Notes: generated from the letters alone by a model not told the origin. A stretch of DNA of 64,000 bases from Paenibacillus pinistramenti (GCF_005869875.1 NZ_VAWG01000009.1:88943-152942); one strand, 5' to 3'; counted from the first letter of the stretch, positions 52,513 to 62,115 are shown. Numbers and translations: made by a program.

Positions 52513-54063
52513 TTAATCCGCCGCCTCCCAGACGACGTTGTCTTCATCCTGCCCGTTCACCGGCCACCACTTGAAGCCGTCTTTCGCAAGCAGCTCTTCC
52601 GTTGCTTTAGGTCCCCATGACCCGGCAGGATACGCTGCCAGCTCAGGTGTTCCTTCTTTCCAGGCCTTCGCAATTTTGTCGATGAAAGCCCAGGCTGTAG
52701 ACACTTCATCCCAGCGGGTAAAATAAGTCGAATCGCCGTTCGCGGCATCATGTATCAGACGCTCATAGGCTTCCGGAGAGTTGATTCCGACCAGACAGCT
52801 CTGGCAGAATTCCATCGCTGTTGGTTTGATCTCTGAATCCGTACCCGGATTTTTGGCATTAATCTTGATGTAGATGCCCTCCATCGGGTTGACCCGGATC
52901 ACCAGAAGGTTAGGCGCAAGAGCATGCTTCTGGCCAAGATAAACCGTGGTCGGCATATTCTTGAACTCCACCACGATTTCGGTTGTTTTGACCGGAAGAC
53001 GCTTGCCCGTACGGATGTAGAACGGCACACCCGCCCACCGGAAATTATCGACCCACAGCCGTGCGGCGAAATATGTCTCCGTATTGGAATTTGGATCTAC
53101 CTTCTCTTCTTCGCGGTATCCAGGCAGCCGCTTCCCTTTGGCTTCGCCGGCGGTGTATTGGCCGCGGACCACATTTTCAGCCACTTCCTCGTTGGTGTTA
53201 TAGTGGCGGAGTGAACGCAGCACCTTCACCTTTTCATCCCGGATGTCCTCCGGCAGCAGGCGGCTTGGCGGCTCCATCGCGATCATGGTCAGCATCTGCA
53301 GCATATGGTTCTGCCCCATGTCCCGCAGCGCCCCTGCGTGGTCGTAATAGCCTCCGCGCTCCTCAACACCTACGGTTTCGCTTAAGGTAATCTGCACATT
53401 CGCAATATGCTTGTTGTTCCACAGCGGTTCAAAGAAAGCGTTAGCGAAGCGGATCACTTCAATATTCTGAACCATCTCTTTGCCGAGATAGTGGTCAATG
53501 CGGTAAATTTCTTCTTCCTTAAATACTTCATTCAGCTCTTCGTTCAGTTTCTCTGCTGAAGGCAGATCATAACCGAACGGCTTCTCAATCACCAAGCGGT
53601 GCCAGCCTGTGCTGTCCAGCATGCCGCCCTTTTGCAGGTTAAGAGATACGTGGCTGAACAATTCAGGCGCAAGTGCCAGATAGAACAGCCGGTTGCCCGG
53701 AATATTAAACTTGGCTTCCAGGGCTTCTGTCTGCTGCTTGAGCTCCTTGTAGCCATCAAGATTATTGATATCCAGCGATTTGTATTCAAAATGCTGGACG
53801 AACCGGTTCCATTCTTCTTCATCCTTGATGCGGTACCGGCAGAATTCCGTGATGGATTCCCGCAGATCGCTGCGGAACTCATCCGGTGTTCGCGGACGGC
53901 GCGCGACGCCGATTACGGCAAAATCCTCGGATAATTTCCCTTCCCGGTACAAGGAATAAATTGCAGGGTACAGCTTGCGGTGTGCCAAATCTCCGGTAGC
54001 TCCAAAGATAAAGAAGGTTGTACCCGGAGTTTGCAGCGTTTCAACATTTTGATTATCAGCCAT
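52513..54063 (-). CDS. zwf: Glucose-6-phosphate 1-dehydrogenase
   Basis: 516 residues. NADP fold FIFGATGDLAHRKLYPAIYS, substrate motif RIDHYLGKEMVQN (catalytic His two residues after Asp), EKPFGYD and FYIRTGKRLP are all present. First step of the oxidative pentose phosphate pathway, producing NADPH. GAGGAG precedes the ATG. Single gene with its own terminator. Confidence 0.97.
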   Translation of the reverse strand: MADNQNVETLQTPGTTFFIFGATGDLAHRKLYPAIYSLYREGKLSEDFAVIGVARRPRTPDEFRSDLRESITEFCRYRIKDEEEWNRFVQHFEYKSLDINNLDGYKELKQQTEALEAKFNIPGNRLFYLALAPELFSHVSLNLQKGGMLDSTGWHRLVIEKPFGYDLPSAEKLNEELNEVFKEEEIYRIDHYLGKEMVQNIEVIRFANAFFEPLWNNKHIANVQITLSETVGVEERGGYYDHAGALRDMGQNHMLQMLTMIAMEPPSRLLPEDIRDEKVKVLRSLRHYNTNEEVAENVVRGQYTAGEAKGKRLPGYREEEKVDPNSNTETYFAARLWVDNFRWAGVPFYIRTGKRLPVKTTEIVVEFKNMPTTVYLGQKHALAPNLLVIRVNPMEGIYIKINAKNPGTDSEIKPTAMEFCQSCLVGINSPEAYERLIHDAANGDSTYFTRWDEVSTAWAFIDKIAKAWKEGTPELAAYPAGSWGPKATEELLAKDGFKWWPVNGQDEDNVVWEAAD

Positions 54064-54230
54064 GGCTCCTCATTCTTTCTATAGTGGATTAGAAAATGAA
54101 ATACTGCCTGCCTTCCAAAAACATTGATGATGCCCATTCATTTACGTGAAGTATTTTAGCATATCCAACATGGGGATTCCATCTTCTTCCTCCCAGTGAA
54201 CCCCCGCCATGCAGCCCTTCCCGTTCCCGA

Positions 54231-55040
54231 TTAATATTCAATCGTCAGCATTGGCGAACCGATGGACACTTCCTGCCGCCCTGTCACCGTATCGGTGTGA
54301 ACGCCCATTTGGAGTCCGGCCTTCCGGCCGTCTATCAGGGTAGTTATGCCAAACGACGGCACCTCATAGGTCCGGGATACTGTGGTTCCATCCTCAAAGG
54401 AATCTACTGCGGACGCGTGAAGCTCCTTCGCCTCCTTTTCCATCAGACTGAGCCGGTTAACAGCTCCTGCGGAAGAAGTGCTGTCTTCAGATGGCTGCAG
54501 ATCCTCGCTGGAAAGCGGGGCCAAACCCTGCACAGAGGCATTCCATTTGGCTTCCACGCCGTTATCCAGCAGCACGCTTCCCGCCTTCTCCTGAACACGG
54601 AGCAGCTCAGCGCTGTCCGAACCATCCGCATTTACACGGCAAATCACATACAGGCTGCCATCAACTTCCGTTACAGAAAGTTTACCCACTAGCCGGCCCA
54701 TTAACCCCTCTGAGGCAAATACGTTGTGCCCCTGAACCGGTTCAAGCTTAGGCAGAGGCAGTCCAAGCTTCTCCGCCAATTGCTCTGCCGCCTGCTCCGC
54801 TGTAAGCCGGGTATCCCAGGCACCCTGCCATTTTACAACTGCATCCAGCCTGCCGTCCGTCTGCTTCTCCCCCAGCTTCAGCAGCTGCTCCAGCTGCTTT
54901 GCAGCCATCCCGACCTGTTCTTTCCCGTCAGCGGCTGATTCGTGCTTCACCCCGGCAGGACCAAATCCGACGATGAACAGGAGCACTGCGGTCAAGCTTA
55001 TCATAAGAGCTATAATCATAGCGGAATGACGTATTTTCAT
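54231..55040 (-). CDS. YwmB-like secreted protein
   Basis: 269 residues from MKIRHSAMIIALMISLTAVL; GGAGGAGAC precedes this ATG. N-terminal signal/anchor helix, then an extracellular alpha/beta region (KLSVTEVDGSLYVICRVNAD, ELLRVQEKAGSVLLDNGVEA, VNRLSLMEKEAKELHASAVD). This fits the YwmB family, named for a TATA-binding-like fold and of unknown function. No operon partner. Confidence 0.7.
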   Translation of the reverse strand: MKIRHSAMIIALMISLTAVLLFIVGFGPAGVKHESAADGKEQVGMAAKQLEQLLKLGEKQTDGRLDAVVKWQGAWDTRLTAEQAAEQLAEKLGLPLPKLEPVQGHNVFASEGLMGRLVGKLSVTEVDGSLYVICRVNADGSDSAELLRVQEKAGSVLLDNGVEAKWNASVQGLAPLSSEDLQPSEDSTSSAGAVNRLSLMEKEAKELHASAVDSFEDGTTVSRTYEVPSFGITTLIDGRKAGLQMGVHTDTVTGRQEVSIGSPMLTIEY

Positions 55041-55159
55041 GGAAAAGTCTCCTCCCGGTCCAGCGCGACCATCCATCCGAATCCGTAATCGCGGCTAGCA
55101 ATCTATGAGACTATCATTGACCGGTTTAAGAGAATCTATTCCTGAATCGCCGGTAATAA

Positions 55160-55192
55160 ATCAAAAACCGCCCGGAAGACCCAGGCGGCCGC
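55160..55192 (-). terminator. Terminator of the lia operon
   Basis: Minus-strand stem CCGCCTGG/CCGGGCGG with a short loop, followed by TTTTT, 47 bp after the liaR stop. Confidence 0.85.
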
Positions 55193-55238
55193 GAAACTCT
55201 ATTAGACTATTATACGAAAAACAGCTCCGTTCCTGCCT

Positions 55239-55889
55239 TTATTCAGCAAGACCGTTCTTATAAGCATAAATAGCCGCCTGCGTGCGGTCCTCAACCCCAA
55301 GCTTGGCTAAAATATTCGTCACATGGAATTTGACCGTCTTGACGCCGATAATCAGCTCATCCGCGATGTCCTGATTGGACTTCCCTTGAGCCAGCAGCCG
55401 CAGCACGTCCATCTCCCGTTCAGTCAGGTCCTCATGCGCCGGGGCGGCCGGCTTCGGCTGGCGGAAACGGTTCATCATCTTGGACGCCACCTGGGACTCC
55501 AGCACCGACTGGCCGCGGGCGGCCGCGCGGATCGCATCAGCAATTTCCGTTGCACGCGAGGTCTTCAGCAGGTAGCTGAAGGCGCCTGCTTCGATGACCG
55601 GATACATTTTCTCATCATCCAGATAGCTGGTGAGCACAATGACCTTGCAATCCGGATACAGCTTAAGCAGCTGGCGGGTGGTCTCAATGCCGTCCATACC
55701 TTCCATAACCAGGTCCATCAGCACCACGTCCGGCTTATATTCCGTAGCCAGCTTAATTCCCTCTTCACCGCTGCTGGCTTCCCCGACAACTTCGATTCCA
55801 TCCTCCGTGCCCAGCACGGCAGCAAGCCCAATCCGGACCATTTCGTGATCATCCACCAGCAGAACTTTAATCGGTGTTTCAAGCTCCAT
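55239..55889 (-). CDS. liaR: Response regulator LiaR
   Basis: 216 residues. NarL-type: receiver with KVLLVDDHEMVRIGLAAVLG and Asp in VVLMDLVMEGMDGIE, then LuxR-type HTH LTEREMDVLRLLAQGKSNQD IADELIIGVKTVKFHV. It overlaps the kinase gene by 11 nt. Together with the accompanying LiaF and PspA/LiaH genes this identifies the envelope-stress system LiaRS. Confidence 0.93.
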   Translation of the reverse strand: MELETPIKVLLVDDHEMVRIGLAAVLGTEDGIEVVGEASSGEEGIKLATEYKPDVVLMDLVMEGMDGIETTRQLLKLYPDCKVIVLTSYLDDEKMYPVIEAGAFSYLLKTSRATEIADAIRAAARGQSVLESQVASKMMNRFRQPKPAAPAHEDLTEREMDVLRLLAQGKSNQDIADELIIGVKTVKFHVTNILAKLGVEDRTQAAIYAYKNGLAE

Positions 55890-56952
55890 CCTGCTCGCCT
55901 TCCTTTCTATCCTCGATTCCCATTAGCAGCGGAACCGTAATTTCAATTCTCGTGCCTTTGCCCGGCGCCGTTATAAATTGAATGGACCCGCCGACCTCGC
56001 GTATGCGCTCCTGCATGTTGGACAGGCCGTAGGAGGCCTGCTTCGCTTCATCAAGCTCAAACCCTACCCCATTGTCCCGCAAAATCACCCGCACCGAATC
56101 GCCCCGCCTAAAGATCCGGATCTCCATTCTGTCCGCTTTCGCATGCCTGAGCGTATTGGACATCGCCTCCTGAATAATCCGGAACAGATGATTCTCGATG
56201 CCCTTTACCAAGCTTAAATCGCTGTCCATGTCCAGCACAATCTCCATCGGAACCTTTGTCTTGAGCTCGCGGACCAGCTCCTCGACACCCTGCGTCAGCT
56301 CTTTGCCCTCCAGGTAAACGGGACGCAGATGCAGCAGCAGGGCGCGCATTTCCGACTGGGCAACCGACGCCATCTCTTCAATCAGCTCTACCTGTCGCTG
56401 CGCTTTATCAAAATCCTTCTCCAGCGTCCTTCCGACCGCCGTCGCCGTCATCGAAATCGCAAACAGCTGCTGCGATACTGCATCATGCAGCTCACGCGCC
56501 AGCCTCTGCCGTTCCTCGATGATCGCCGACACCCGGGCCTGCTCCGCCAGCTGGGCATTGTTCGTCGAGAGCCGCTGCAGCGAGGTCACCTGCTCCTCCC
56601 AGCGCTTGCCGATCCTCTCCAGCTGCTCGCCTAGCTGTCCGACCTCATCTTCGCCAAGCTTCGGCACCGTCCGCGACAAATTGCCTTTCTCCCATTGGAC
56701 AAGCGAAGTCCTGATCAGATCCAGCCTGCGTTTAATCCGGTATACGTCATAGAAGCCGTAGGCAGCCCCTAAGCTGATCAGCACAACCGCAAGCGTCCCC
56801 CCTGCAAACAGCCCCTGCTTCCAGGACCCCTTGAAATTCAGATAACCATATGTATTGAGCACATACAAAATGACTGCCAGTAAGAAGAAAGACAGGAGAA
56901 TCCCGTCCCGCATACTGCGTGAAACGATGTTCACCGGCTTTTTCCTTTTCAT
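55879..56952 (-). CDS. liaS: Sensor histidine kinase LiaS
   Basis: 357 residues. Two TM helices (about 17-35 and 44-65) with a very short outside loop, HAMP, then HisKA_3: IIEERQRLARELHDAVSQQLF (His in ELHDAV), and ATPase domain IIQEAMSNTLRHAKADRMEI, RDNGVGFELDEA, GKGTRIEITVPL. This intramembrane-sensing layout is typical of LiaS, which monitors lipid II cycle damage. Confidence 0.93.
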   Translation of the reverse strand: MKRKKPVNIVSRSMRDGILLSFFLLAVILYVLNTYGYLNFKGSWKQGLFAGGTLAVVLISLGAAYGFYDVYRIKRRLDLIRTSLVQWEKGNLSRTVPKLGEDEVGQLGEQLERIGKRWEEQVTSLQRLSTNNAQLAEQARVSAIIEERQRLARELHDAVSQQLFAISMTATAVGRTLEKDFDKAQRQVELIEEMASVAQSEMRALLLHLRPVYLEGKELTQGVEELVRELKTKVPMEIVLDMDSDLSLVKGIENHLFRIIQEAMSNTLRHAKADRMEIRIFRRGDSVRVILRDNGVGFELDEAKQASYGLSNMQERIREVGGSIQFITAPGKGTRIEITVPLLMGIEDRKEGEQDGA

Positions 56953-56970
56953 CGGATCAAGATCCTCCTG

Positions 56971-57624
56971 TCAATTGTTAACTCTTATATCCACGTCCCC
57001 AACGAGATAGGAGACGATTATTTTTATTTTTTGTTCGCTCTGCTCATAATTCGGAGACCGCCAGTGAACGCGGTTCATAAGGCCCGTTTCTGTCTCCCGC
57101 CCCAAGCCGATCCGGCCAAAGAAGACAAAGGCGTCAATTTCCAGTCCATAATCTTCAGACAGCACAAGATCCAGGTCGCCGACGAGCCCCTGAAACATCA
57201 AAATATTGTCCCCGTCCTCCACAATCGCCAAGGTCAAATCCACATCCAGCTCGCCCAGCACATGCAGCATGCCGACGTTCCGCAGCGTCCACGGATCACG
57301 GTCCCAGTGTATGCTCTGAACGAAATTGTGGCGCTGCACGTAATCCTTGGATGGACGGGCCTTCTTCGCTTTGAAATAGAAGACCAGGAGCGCGATAAAC
57401 GCTATGGTTAACACCAGCAGCAGATGATCCAGCAAAATAATCCCGCTGCCTGCCGCCAGCAGAATATATCCCGTCTTGACGTCTTCGCCCTGACGAATCT
57501 TATACACTCCATACACCAGCAGAACAAGTGCGGCAATTGTAAAGAAGCCCATCCCTTTAGCAGCCATAAGAGCGATGCCGATAACAATCAGCGCAATTGC
57601 TCCTAACCGGGTTCTGTCTTTCAT
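56971..57624 (-). CDS. liaF: LiaF, inhibitor of LiaRS signalling
   Basis: 217 residues from MKDRTRLGAIALIVIGIALM; GAGGAGGTG precedes the ATG. Membrane-embedded N-terminal half, then the cell-wall-active-antibiotics response domain (WTLRNVGMLHVLGELDVDLT, VGDLDLVLSEDYGLEIDAFV, YLVGDVDIRV). It is 18 bp upstream of liaS. LiaF keeps LiaS inactive without stress. Confidence 0.9.
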   Translation of the reverse strand: MKDRTRLGAIALIVIGIALMAAKGMGFFTIAALVLLVYGVYKIRQGEDVKTGYILLAAGSGIILLDHLLLVLTIAFIALLVFYFKAKKARPSKDYVQRHNFVQSIHWDRDPWTLRNVGMLHVLGELDVDLTLAIVEDGDNILMFQGLVGDLDLVLSEDYGLEIDAFVFFGRIGLGRETETGLMNRVHWRSPNYEQSEQKIKIIVSYLVGDVDIRVNN

Positions 57625-57809
57625 GCCGCACCTCCTCTGGCTGTAAAATGTTAATGGCATAACTGTAGAAAAGCCATAGCGGCACGACATGCGTCCGTAT
57701 GGCTCCTCTGGCCGTACAAGCGGCTCGCCCCGTCTGCCGGTTCTATACCAGCAGCACAGGGCAGCCTTGCCTGTACAGCATAACATATTTACGGATGTTC
57801 CTGAATAGC

Positions 57810-58523
57810 TTATTCTTGCGCGTTATCAGACGGTTTTGCCGCTCCGCCGTTCAATTTCGACTTGAGCGCGTTCAGCTGTTCCTCGACTTTCATCTGCTTC
57901 TCGATATCGACCGGATTTGGCGCGTAGAGGCTGCTGCTTCCACTGCCGCTGTACGGCGTCCGCATCACATCGGCTTCGGCCTCCATCTGCATGATCTTCT
58001 CTTCCATGCGCTGGAATCCGAGAGACGCGCTGCCGCTTTCAATTGTATGCAGGCTGCTGATAGAAGACATCTGCTTCTTCGCTTTCGCCATTTGCGCGCG
58101 GGATACCAGTTCATTGCGTTTGTTGCGCAGTTTGTAGAACTCATCCTTCATCTCGTGAAGCTGCTGCTTCAAATCCTGGGCGTGAAGCTCAGCCTGGGCA
58201 TGCAGATCATAGAATTCAGTCTGCTTCTGATCGTAGTAGATCTTCTCTTCCAGCAGCTTGCGGGCGATCTCCTCCTGCCCGTTTGCCAATGCGGCTGCCG
58301 CCTGGCTTTCACGCTGAGCGGAGATGCGGGCCGCTTCATCCAGACGCTGCTTCATGCGGCGCTCATTGGCCATCTGTTTGGCTACTGTTACCTCAGCCTC
58401 ACGGATTTCTGCCTCCATATCGCGAAGGTATTGGTTCAGCATCACAATCGGATCTTCCACTTTATCCAGCAATTCGTTCACAGAGGCTTTCGTAATATCT
58501 TTAATTCGTTTAAATACTCCCAT
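57810..58523 (-). CDS. PspA/IM30 (LiaH-like) protein, copy 2
   Basis: 237 residues, nearly all helical coiled coil: [20 protein letters not shown] (amphipathic N-terminal helix), [40 protein letters not shown]. It forms ESCRT-III-like membrane-protecting assemblies. It lies 2 bp after the PspC-domain gene. It is the second PspA paralogue of the operon; the extra C-terminal acidic tail differs from copy 1. Confidence 0.93.
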   Translation of the reverse strand: MGVFKRIKDITKASVNELLDKVEDPIVMLNQYLRDMEAEIREAEVTVAKQMANERRMKQRLDEAARISAQRESQAAAALANGQEEIARKLLEEKIYYDQKQTEFYDLHAQAELHAQDLKQQLHEMKDEFYKLRNKRNELVSRAQMAKAKKQMSSISSLHTIESGSASLGFQRMEEKIMQMEAEADVMRTPYSGSGSSSLYAPNPVDIEKQMKVEEQLNALKSKLNGGAAKPSDNAQE

Positions 58524-58525
58524 TG

Positions 58526-59080
58526 TTATTCTTCTCCCTTCTCTTGCTTCCCATTTTCATATTTCGCCAGCTTCGCCCGAAGCTCATCAAGCTCCTTCTG
58601 CATGGCTTTCTTCTCAATATCGCCCATCATATAATCAAGGTTTGACTCATCCATCCGCCCAAAGCCGCCGGCCTGGGACCGCTGCTCGCTGCCAAAGTGC
58701 GGCGGTCTTGGCGGAGTATGCGGTTCAAAAGGTCCACGTCTGCCGGAAAAACGCTGCTCAAAGTCACGTTTAAACTCCTGATGAGAGAACCGGCGGTCGT
58801 TATCATATCTGCCGTTTCTTTCGCCTGATCCGTATCCCGGGCCCGGAGGATAATTGGAATTCCAGCCTCCGGTGTGAAACGGATCATGCGGCTGATACGG
58901 CTCCTTAGATACCACAAGAGAAGCAATCAGGTAGAGCAGGATAACAGCCCCGCTTGTAAAAGGAATGGCGATCACGAGCAGCAGCCGCAGAATGCCTGCA
59001 CTAATGCCGAAGCTTTCCGCAAGTCCTCCGCACAGCCCGGTAATCCACCGGTCCCTGCGCGATCTATATACTCTGCTCAC
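58526..59080 (-). CDS. PspC-domain membrane protein
   Basis: 184 residues. The PspC domain ([40 protein letters not shown]) occupies the first 65 residues with one or two TM helices. Then follows a Pro/Gly-rich linker with [15 protein letters not shown], and a C-terminal coiled coil similar to the PspA ends. It lies between two PspA genes and probably anchors them to the membrane. Confidence 0.9.
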   Translation of the reverse strand: MSRVYRSRRDRWITGLCGGLAESFGISAGILRLLLVIAIPFTSGAVILLYLIASLVVSKEPYQPHDPFHTGGWNSNYPPGPGYGSGERNGRYDNDRRFSHQEFKRDFEQRFSGRRGPFEPHTPPRPPHFGSEQRSQAGGFGRMDESNLDYMMGDIEKKAMQKELDELRAKLAKYENGKQEKGEE

Positions 59081-59084
59081 AGCC

Positions 59085-59759
59085 TTACACCCCTTCCTGA
59101 CGATTCAGCTTCTGCTTCAGCCGCTCAAGCTCGCGTTCCAGTGTGGATGACGCATTTGAACTGCCAAAAATACTGCCCTGCCCGGCGCTTTCGTTTCTTC
59201 TCAGCTCACGCAGGCTTCTTTGCTCCCATTCCATATCGGAGACCCGGTCTTCCAGTCGCCCGAACATTTTTGGAACGTCCCGCTCGGCTCCCATCCGCTG
59301 GTTCATCCGCTGCTGAAGCCGCAGCGTCTCCATCCGGGCATAGTAATATTGACGTTTGCTGTACACCGTCTGATATTCCGTTTTGAGCTCGCCAAGCTGA
59401 AGCTCAAGCTCCTGCAGAGATTCAAAGCTTTGGTTGTACAGCTCCTCGTACTGCTGGAGCTTCTCCTCGTACAGCATTTTCTCCTGCAGAGCCAGCTTTG
59501 CCAGATGCTCTTCCCCGGCCTTCAAGGCCAGCAGCGCCTGCTCTTCTCTCTTACCGCGCATGGCCTTAGCCTGCTCAACCTGCCCTTTTAAATTCCGGGT
59601 ATGCGTCGAATACTGCTGATACAGTCTTTCTGCCTCTGCAATTTCCTGACGGGTTTCATACAGGAAGCGGTCAATCATCTGCACCGGATCCTGCGCCTGC
59701 TCCAATCGCTCATTCAAAGTAGCTACCGTAATATCTCTTACCCTGCGAAAAACACCCAT
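59085..59759 (-). CDS. PspA/IM30 (LiaH-like) protein, copy 1
   Basis: 224 residues: MGVFRRVRDITVATLNERLE, QDPVQMIDRFLYETRQEIAE, then long heptads and MFGRLEDRVSDMEWEQRSLR. First coiled-coil gene of the operon, 4 bp before the PspC gene. The two PspA proteins share only the general pattern, so they have diverged functions or hetero-assemble. Confidence 0.93.
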   Translation of the reverse strand: MGVFRRVRDITVATLNERLEQAQDPVQMIDRFLYETRQEIAEAERLYQQYSTHTRNLKGQVEQAKAMRGKREEQALLALKAGEEHLAKLALQEKMLYEEKLQQYEELYNQSFESLQELELQLGELKTEYQTVYSKRQYYYARMETLRLQQRMNQRMGAERDVPKMFGRLEDRVSDMEWEQRSLRELRRNESAGQGSIFGSSNASSTLERELERLKQKLNRQEGV

Positions 59760-59842
59760 TTTGAACTAACCCTCCTAACTCTTCAGCTGCATCCGTCATT
59801 TCTCTCACTTCATCATTTTCGCCAATTCCGTCATCTTCGCCG

Positions 59843-60151
59843 TTAACCGTGCCTTCTGCCCTTAAATAAGGAGATTCCGTACAGCACCACCATAATGCCG
59901 ATAACCGGTACAATCAGCCATGCAAGTTTCGCAATCAGCGCAAGCACCCCGATCGCAAGCACGATCCATCCAAAGAAGGCATTGCCTCTTCGAATGCCGT
60001 AGTACCCCAAAGCAATCATCGCTACCGCGAATATCAACCCGAAGAAAAATCCGAACAAGTGACCGAGCAGCGGGGTAAACTTCCCAAAAATGATCAGCAC
60101 CCCAATGACAATCAGAATTACCGCAAGTCCTTTAGATCCGCCGTTTCTCAT
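59843..60151 (-). CDS. LiaI-like small membrane protein
   Basis: 102 residues with four hydrophobic helices (GLAVILIVIGVLIIFGKFTP, GFFFGLIFAVAMIALGYYGI, FGWIVLAIGVLALIAKLAWL, VPVIGIMVVLYGISLF) and almost no loops, like LiaI/LiaF membrane segments. First gene of the operon; in B. subtilis LiaI brings LiaH to the membrane. AGGAGAGG precedes the ATG. Confidence 0.78.
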   Translation of the reverse strand: MRNGGSKGLAVILIVIGVLIIFGKFTPLLGHLFGFFFGLIFAVAMIALGYYGIRRGNAFFGWIVLAIGVLALIAKLAWLIVPVIGIMVVLYGISLFKGRRHG

Positions 60152-60411
60152 CTTGTTTCACCGCCTCTCCTTAACGTTTAACCTTATGTCTTTATTCTAA
60201 GCGTCAGCGCCATTTTCCAAAACAGACCGCGGGCGGTTTTTGAACCTGGACCAAAGTCGAGGATCGTTTAAGACCGGAAGCGGACTAGCAGCCATCCTCT
60301 GTTCAGCTCAAATTCCATCCCCCCTTTTTGCCCGTGCCCACTTCATTTTCCTAATCAAGCCTTCTCTTGCCTTCTCTTGCCGCAAAAAGTCCTCTCTTCC
60401 CCCAAAAAAGG
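60152..60411 (+). other. Intergenic region between the lia operon and the transporter leader
   Basis: No gene seen. It must hold the lia promoter; on the minus strand TTGGAA and TAGAAT are about 15 bp apart near 60195-60225, which is not a convincing match. No LiaR box recognised. Confidence 0.35.
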
Positions 60412-60440
60412 TTTACATGAACTTAAATTAAACTTATACT
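60412..60440 (+). promoter_or_regulatory. Sigma-A promoter of the transporter gene
   Basis: TTTACA (60412-60417), 17 bp, TATACT (60435-60440). Predicted start near 60447, giving a leader of about 140 nt. Confidence 0.78.
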
Positions 60441-60446
60441 TCATGT

Positions 60447-60586
60447 ATAAGGATTCGCGAACAGCCGAATACATACAGCACTACTGGAGGAGCCTGTCAC
60501 TGACGGGCTCTTTTTGTCTTTTTCAGCTTGGTCTGTATGGCAGTCGCATCCTATGGAGTATTCAGATCATAATTGAGGAGGTTGTT
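60447..60586 (+). promoter_or_regulatory. Structured leader with intrinsic terminator (attenuator or riboswitch candidate)
   Basis: GAGCCTGTC/GACGGGCTC (60490-60510) followed by TTTTT forms an intrinsic terminator inside the leader, upstream of the ATG at 60587. The preceding 40 nt contain ATTCG...CGAAT and could form an alternative fold. This is the architecture of a transcription-attenuating riboswitch. I cannot assign a known class; for an ion-type transporter, Na+ or other cation riboswitch families are the ones to test. Confidence 0.6.
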
Positions 60587-61864
60587 ATGCACGCTCAAGC
60601 CTGGTGGGCCGTGGCCATCTTTTTGATCACCTATGCCCTCATCATCAGTGAGAAGATTCACCGTACAATCGCTGCCATGTTAGGCGGCATTGTACTCATC
60701 GTATTCGGGATTCTAAGCCAGGATTCTGCTCTGGAGCATATCGACTTTAACACGCTGGGTCTGCTGATCGGGATGATGATTATCGTCAATGCAGCTGCTG
60801 AAACGGGGTTGTTTAAGTTTATCGGCCTCTGGACAGCCAAAAAAGCCGGCGGACGCCCTATCCGCATCCTCTGGATGCTGGCCGCTGTCACAGCGCTTGC
60901 TTCCGCCTTTCTGGACAATGTAACAACAATTATGCTTATTGTTCCGGTAACGTTCAGCATCACCCGGCAGCTTAAAGTCCCGGCCTTTCCTTTTATATTT
61001 ACGCAGGTTATGGCTTCAAATATCGGAGGAACGGCAACCCTGATCGGAGATCCGCCAAATATTATGATCGGCAGCAGTGTCAAAGAAATGACCTTCAATG
61101 CCTTCCTGGTCAATTTGGCTCCCATTGTCCTGATCATTCTGGCCGTAAGCATCGGGCTGTTTATTCTTATTTTTCGGAAGCAGCTGGTTACCTCTGAGGA
61201 CAACCGGAAAAAGCTTATGGAATATAACCTGAACGGCATTATCCATGACCGGCCTCTGCTTGCAAAAAGCTTAAGCGTGCTCGCTCTTGTCATTATCGGC
61301 TTCTTCCTGCATGAGGCCCTGCATCTGGAATCTGCGACCGTTGCCTTGGGCGGCGCCTTCATCCTGCTTCTTCTAACCGGAGAAAATATAATGGAACGCG
61401 CCTTCCGGTCCGTTGAATGGCCGACCTTATTTTTCTTTGTGGGCTTGTTTGTACTGGTGGGCGGTCTCGTGGATACAGGCGTGATCGGTAATCTTGCTGA
61501 TCATGCCATTTCACTGACAGGCGGAGACGCGCTTGCCGGAAGCATGCTGATCCTTTGGCTCAGTGCCCTGGCCTCTGCTTTCCTGGACAATATTCCATTT
61601 GTCGCTACAATGATCCCCTTGATCCAGGACATGAATCAGCTTGGTGTCCATCCGATTGAGCCGTTATGGTGGAGTTTATCGCTAGGCGCCTGCCTTGGCG
61701 GCAATGGTACTCTGATCGGTGCCAGTGCCAATCTGATTGCAGCCGGTTTATCCGCTAAAGAAGATGAGCCGATCCGCTTCCTTACCTTTTTAAAATACGG
61801 CTTTCCCCTAATGCTTATCTCTGTCGCCCTGTCTGCAGCTTATATTTACTTACGTTACTTTTAA
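60587..61864 (+). CDS. ArsB/NhaD-type ion transporter (SLC13 superfamily)
   Basis: 425 residues, about 11 helices in two related halves: TALASAFLDNVTTIMLIVPV and GTATLIGDPPNIMIGSSVKE in the first, ALASAFLDNIPFVATMIPLI and GNGTLIGASANLIAAGLSAK in the second. The paired ASAFLDN and TLIG motifs are the ion-site signature of ArsB/NhaD permeases, which move arsenite, Na+/H+ or organic anions. GAGGAGG precedes the ATG. Single gene with a regulated leader. The substrate is not decided. Confidence 0.92.
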   Translation: MHAQAWWAVAIFLITYALIISEKIHRTIAAMLGGIVLIVFGILSQDSALEHIDFNTLGLLIGMMIIVNAAAETGLFKFIGLWTAKKAGGRPIRILWMLAAVTALASAFLDNVTTIMLIVPVTFSITRQLKVPAFPFIFTQVMASNIGGTATLIGDPPNIMIGSSVKEMTFNAFLVNLAPIVLIILAVSIGLFILIFRKQLVTSEDNRKKLMEYNLNGIIHDRPLLAKSLSVLALVIIGFFLHEALHLESATVALGGAFILLLLTGENIMERAFRSVEWPTLFFFVGLFVLVGGLVDTGVIGNLADHAISLTGGDALAGSMLILWLSALASAFLDNIPFVATMIPLIQDMNQLGVHPIEPLWWSLSLGACLGGNGTLIGASANLIAAGLSAKEDEPIRFLTFLKYGFPLMLISVALSAAYIYLRYF

Positions 61865-61906
61865 TAGAACAGTCAGCTAGCTGTCTAACTTTATCTCTCC
61901 AAAAAT

Positions 61907-61952
61907 CAGACGCTTGGTTTGAACGATAATCATACTTCAAACAAGCGTCTTT
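61907..61952 (+). terminator. Terminator of the transporter gene
   Basis: 16-bp near-perfect stem AGACGCTTG-TTTGAA/TTCAAA-CAAGCGTCT followed by TTCTTATT. Confidence 0.85.
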
Positions 61953-61985
61953 CTTATTGATCTAATCAAGTGAACTGTTAAAGCA

Positions 61986-62024
61986 CACAAAAAAAGCTCT
62001 TAAGGTATTATCCCTAAGAGCTTT
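61986..62024 (-). terminator. Terminator of the tRNA operon
   Basis: Minus-strand stem AAAGCTCTTA/TAAGAGCTTT followed by seven T residues, after the last tRNA of the block. Confidence 0.9.
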
Positions 62025-62035
62025 CCTTGTATGTA

Positions 62036-62115
62036 TGCCGGTGAAGGGACTCGAACCCCCACGGTTTCCCTCACGATTTTGAGTCGCGCGCGTCTGCCAA
62101 TTCCGCCACACCGGC
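62036..62115 (-). tRNA. tRNA-Leu (CAA)
   Basis: Class II tRNA with long variable arm; anticodon loop CTCAAAA. No encoded CCA. Last tRNA of the transcript. Confidence 0.93.
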
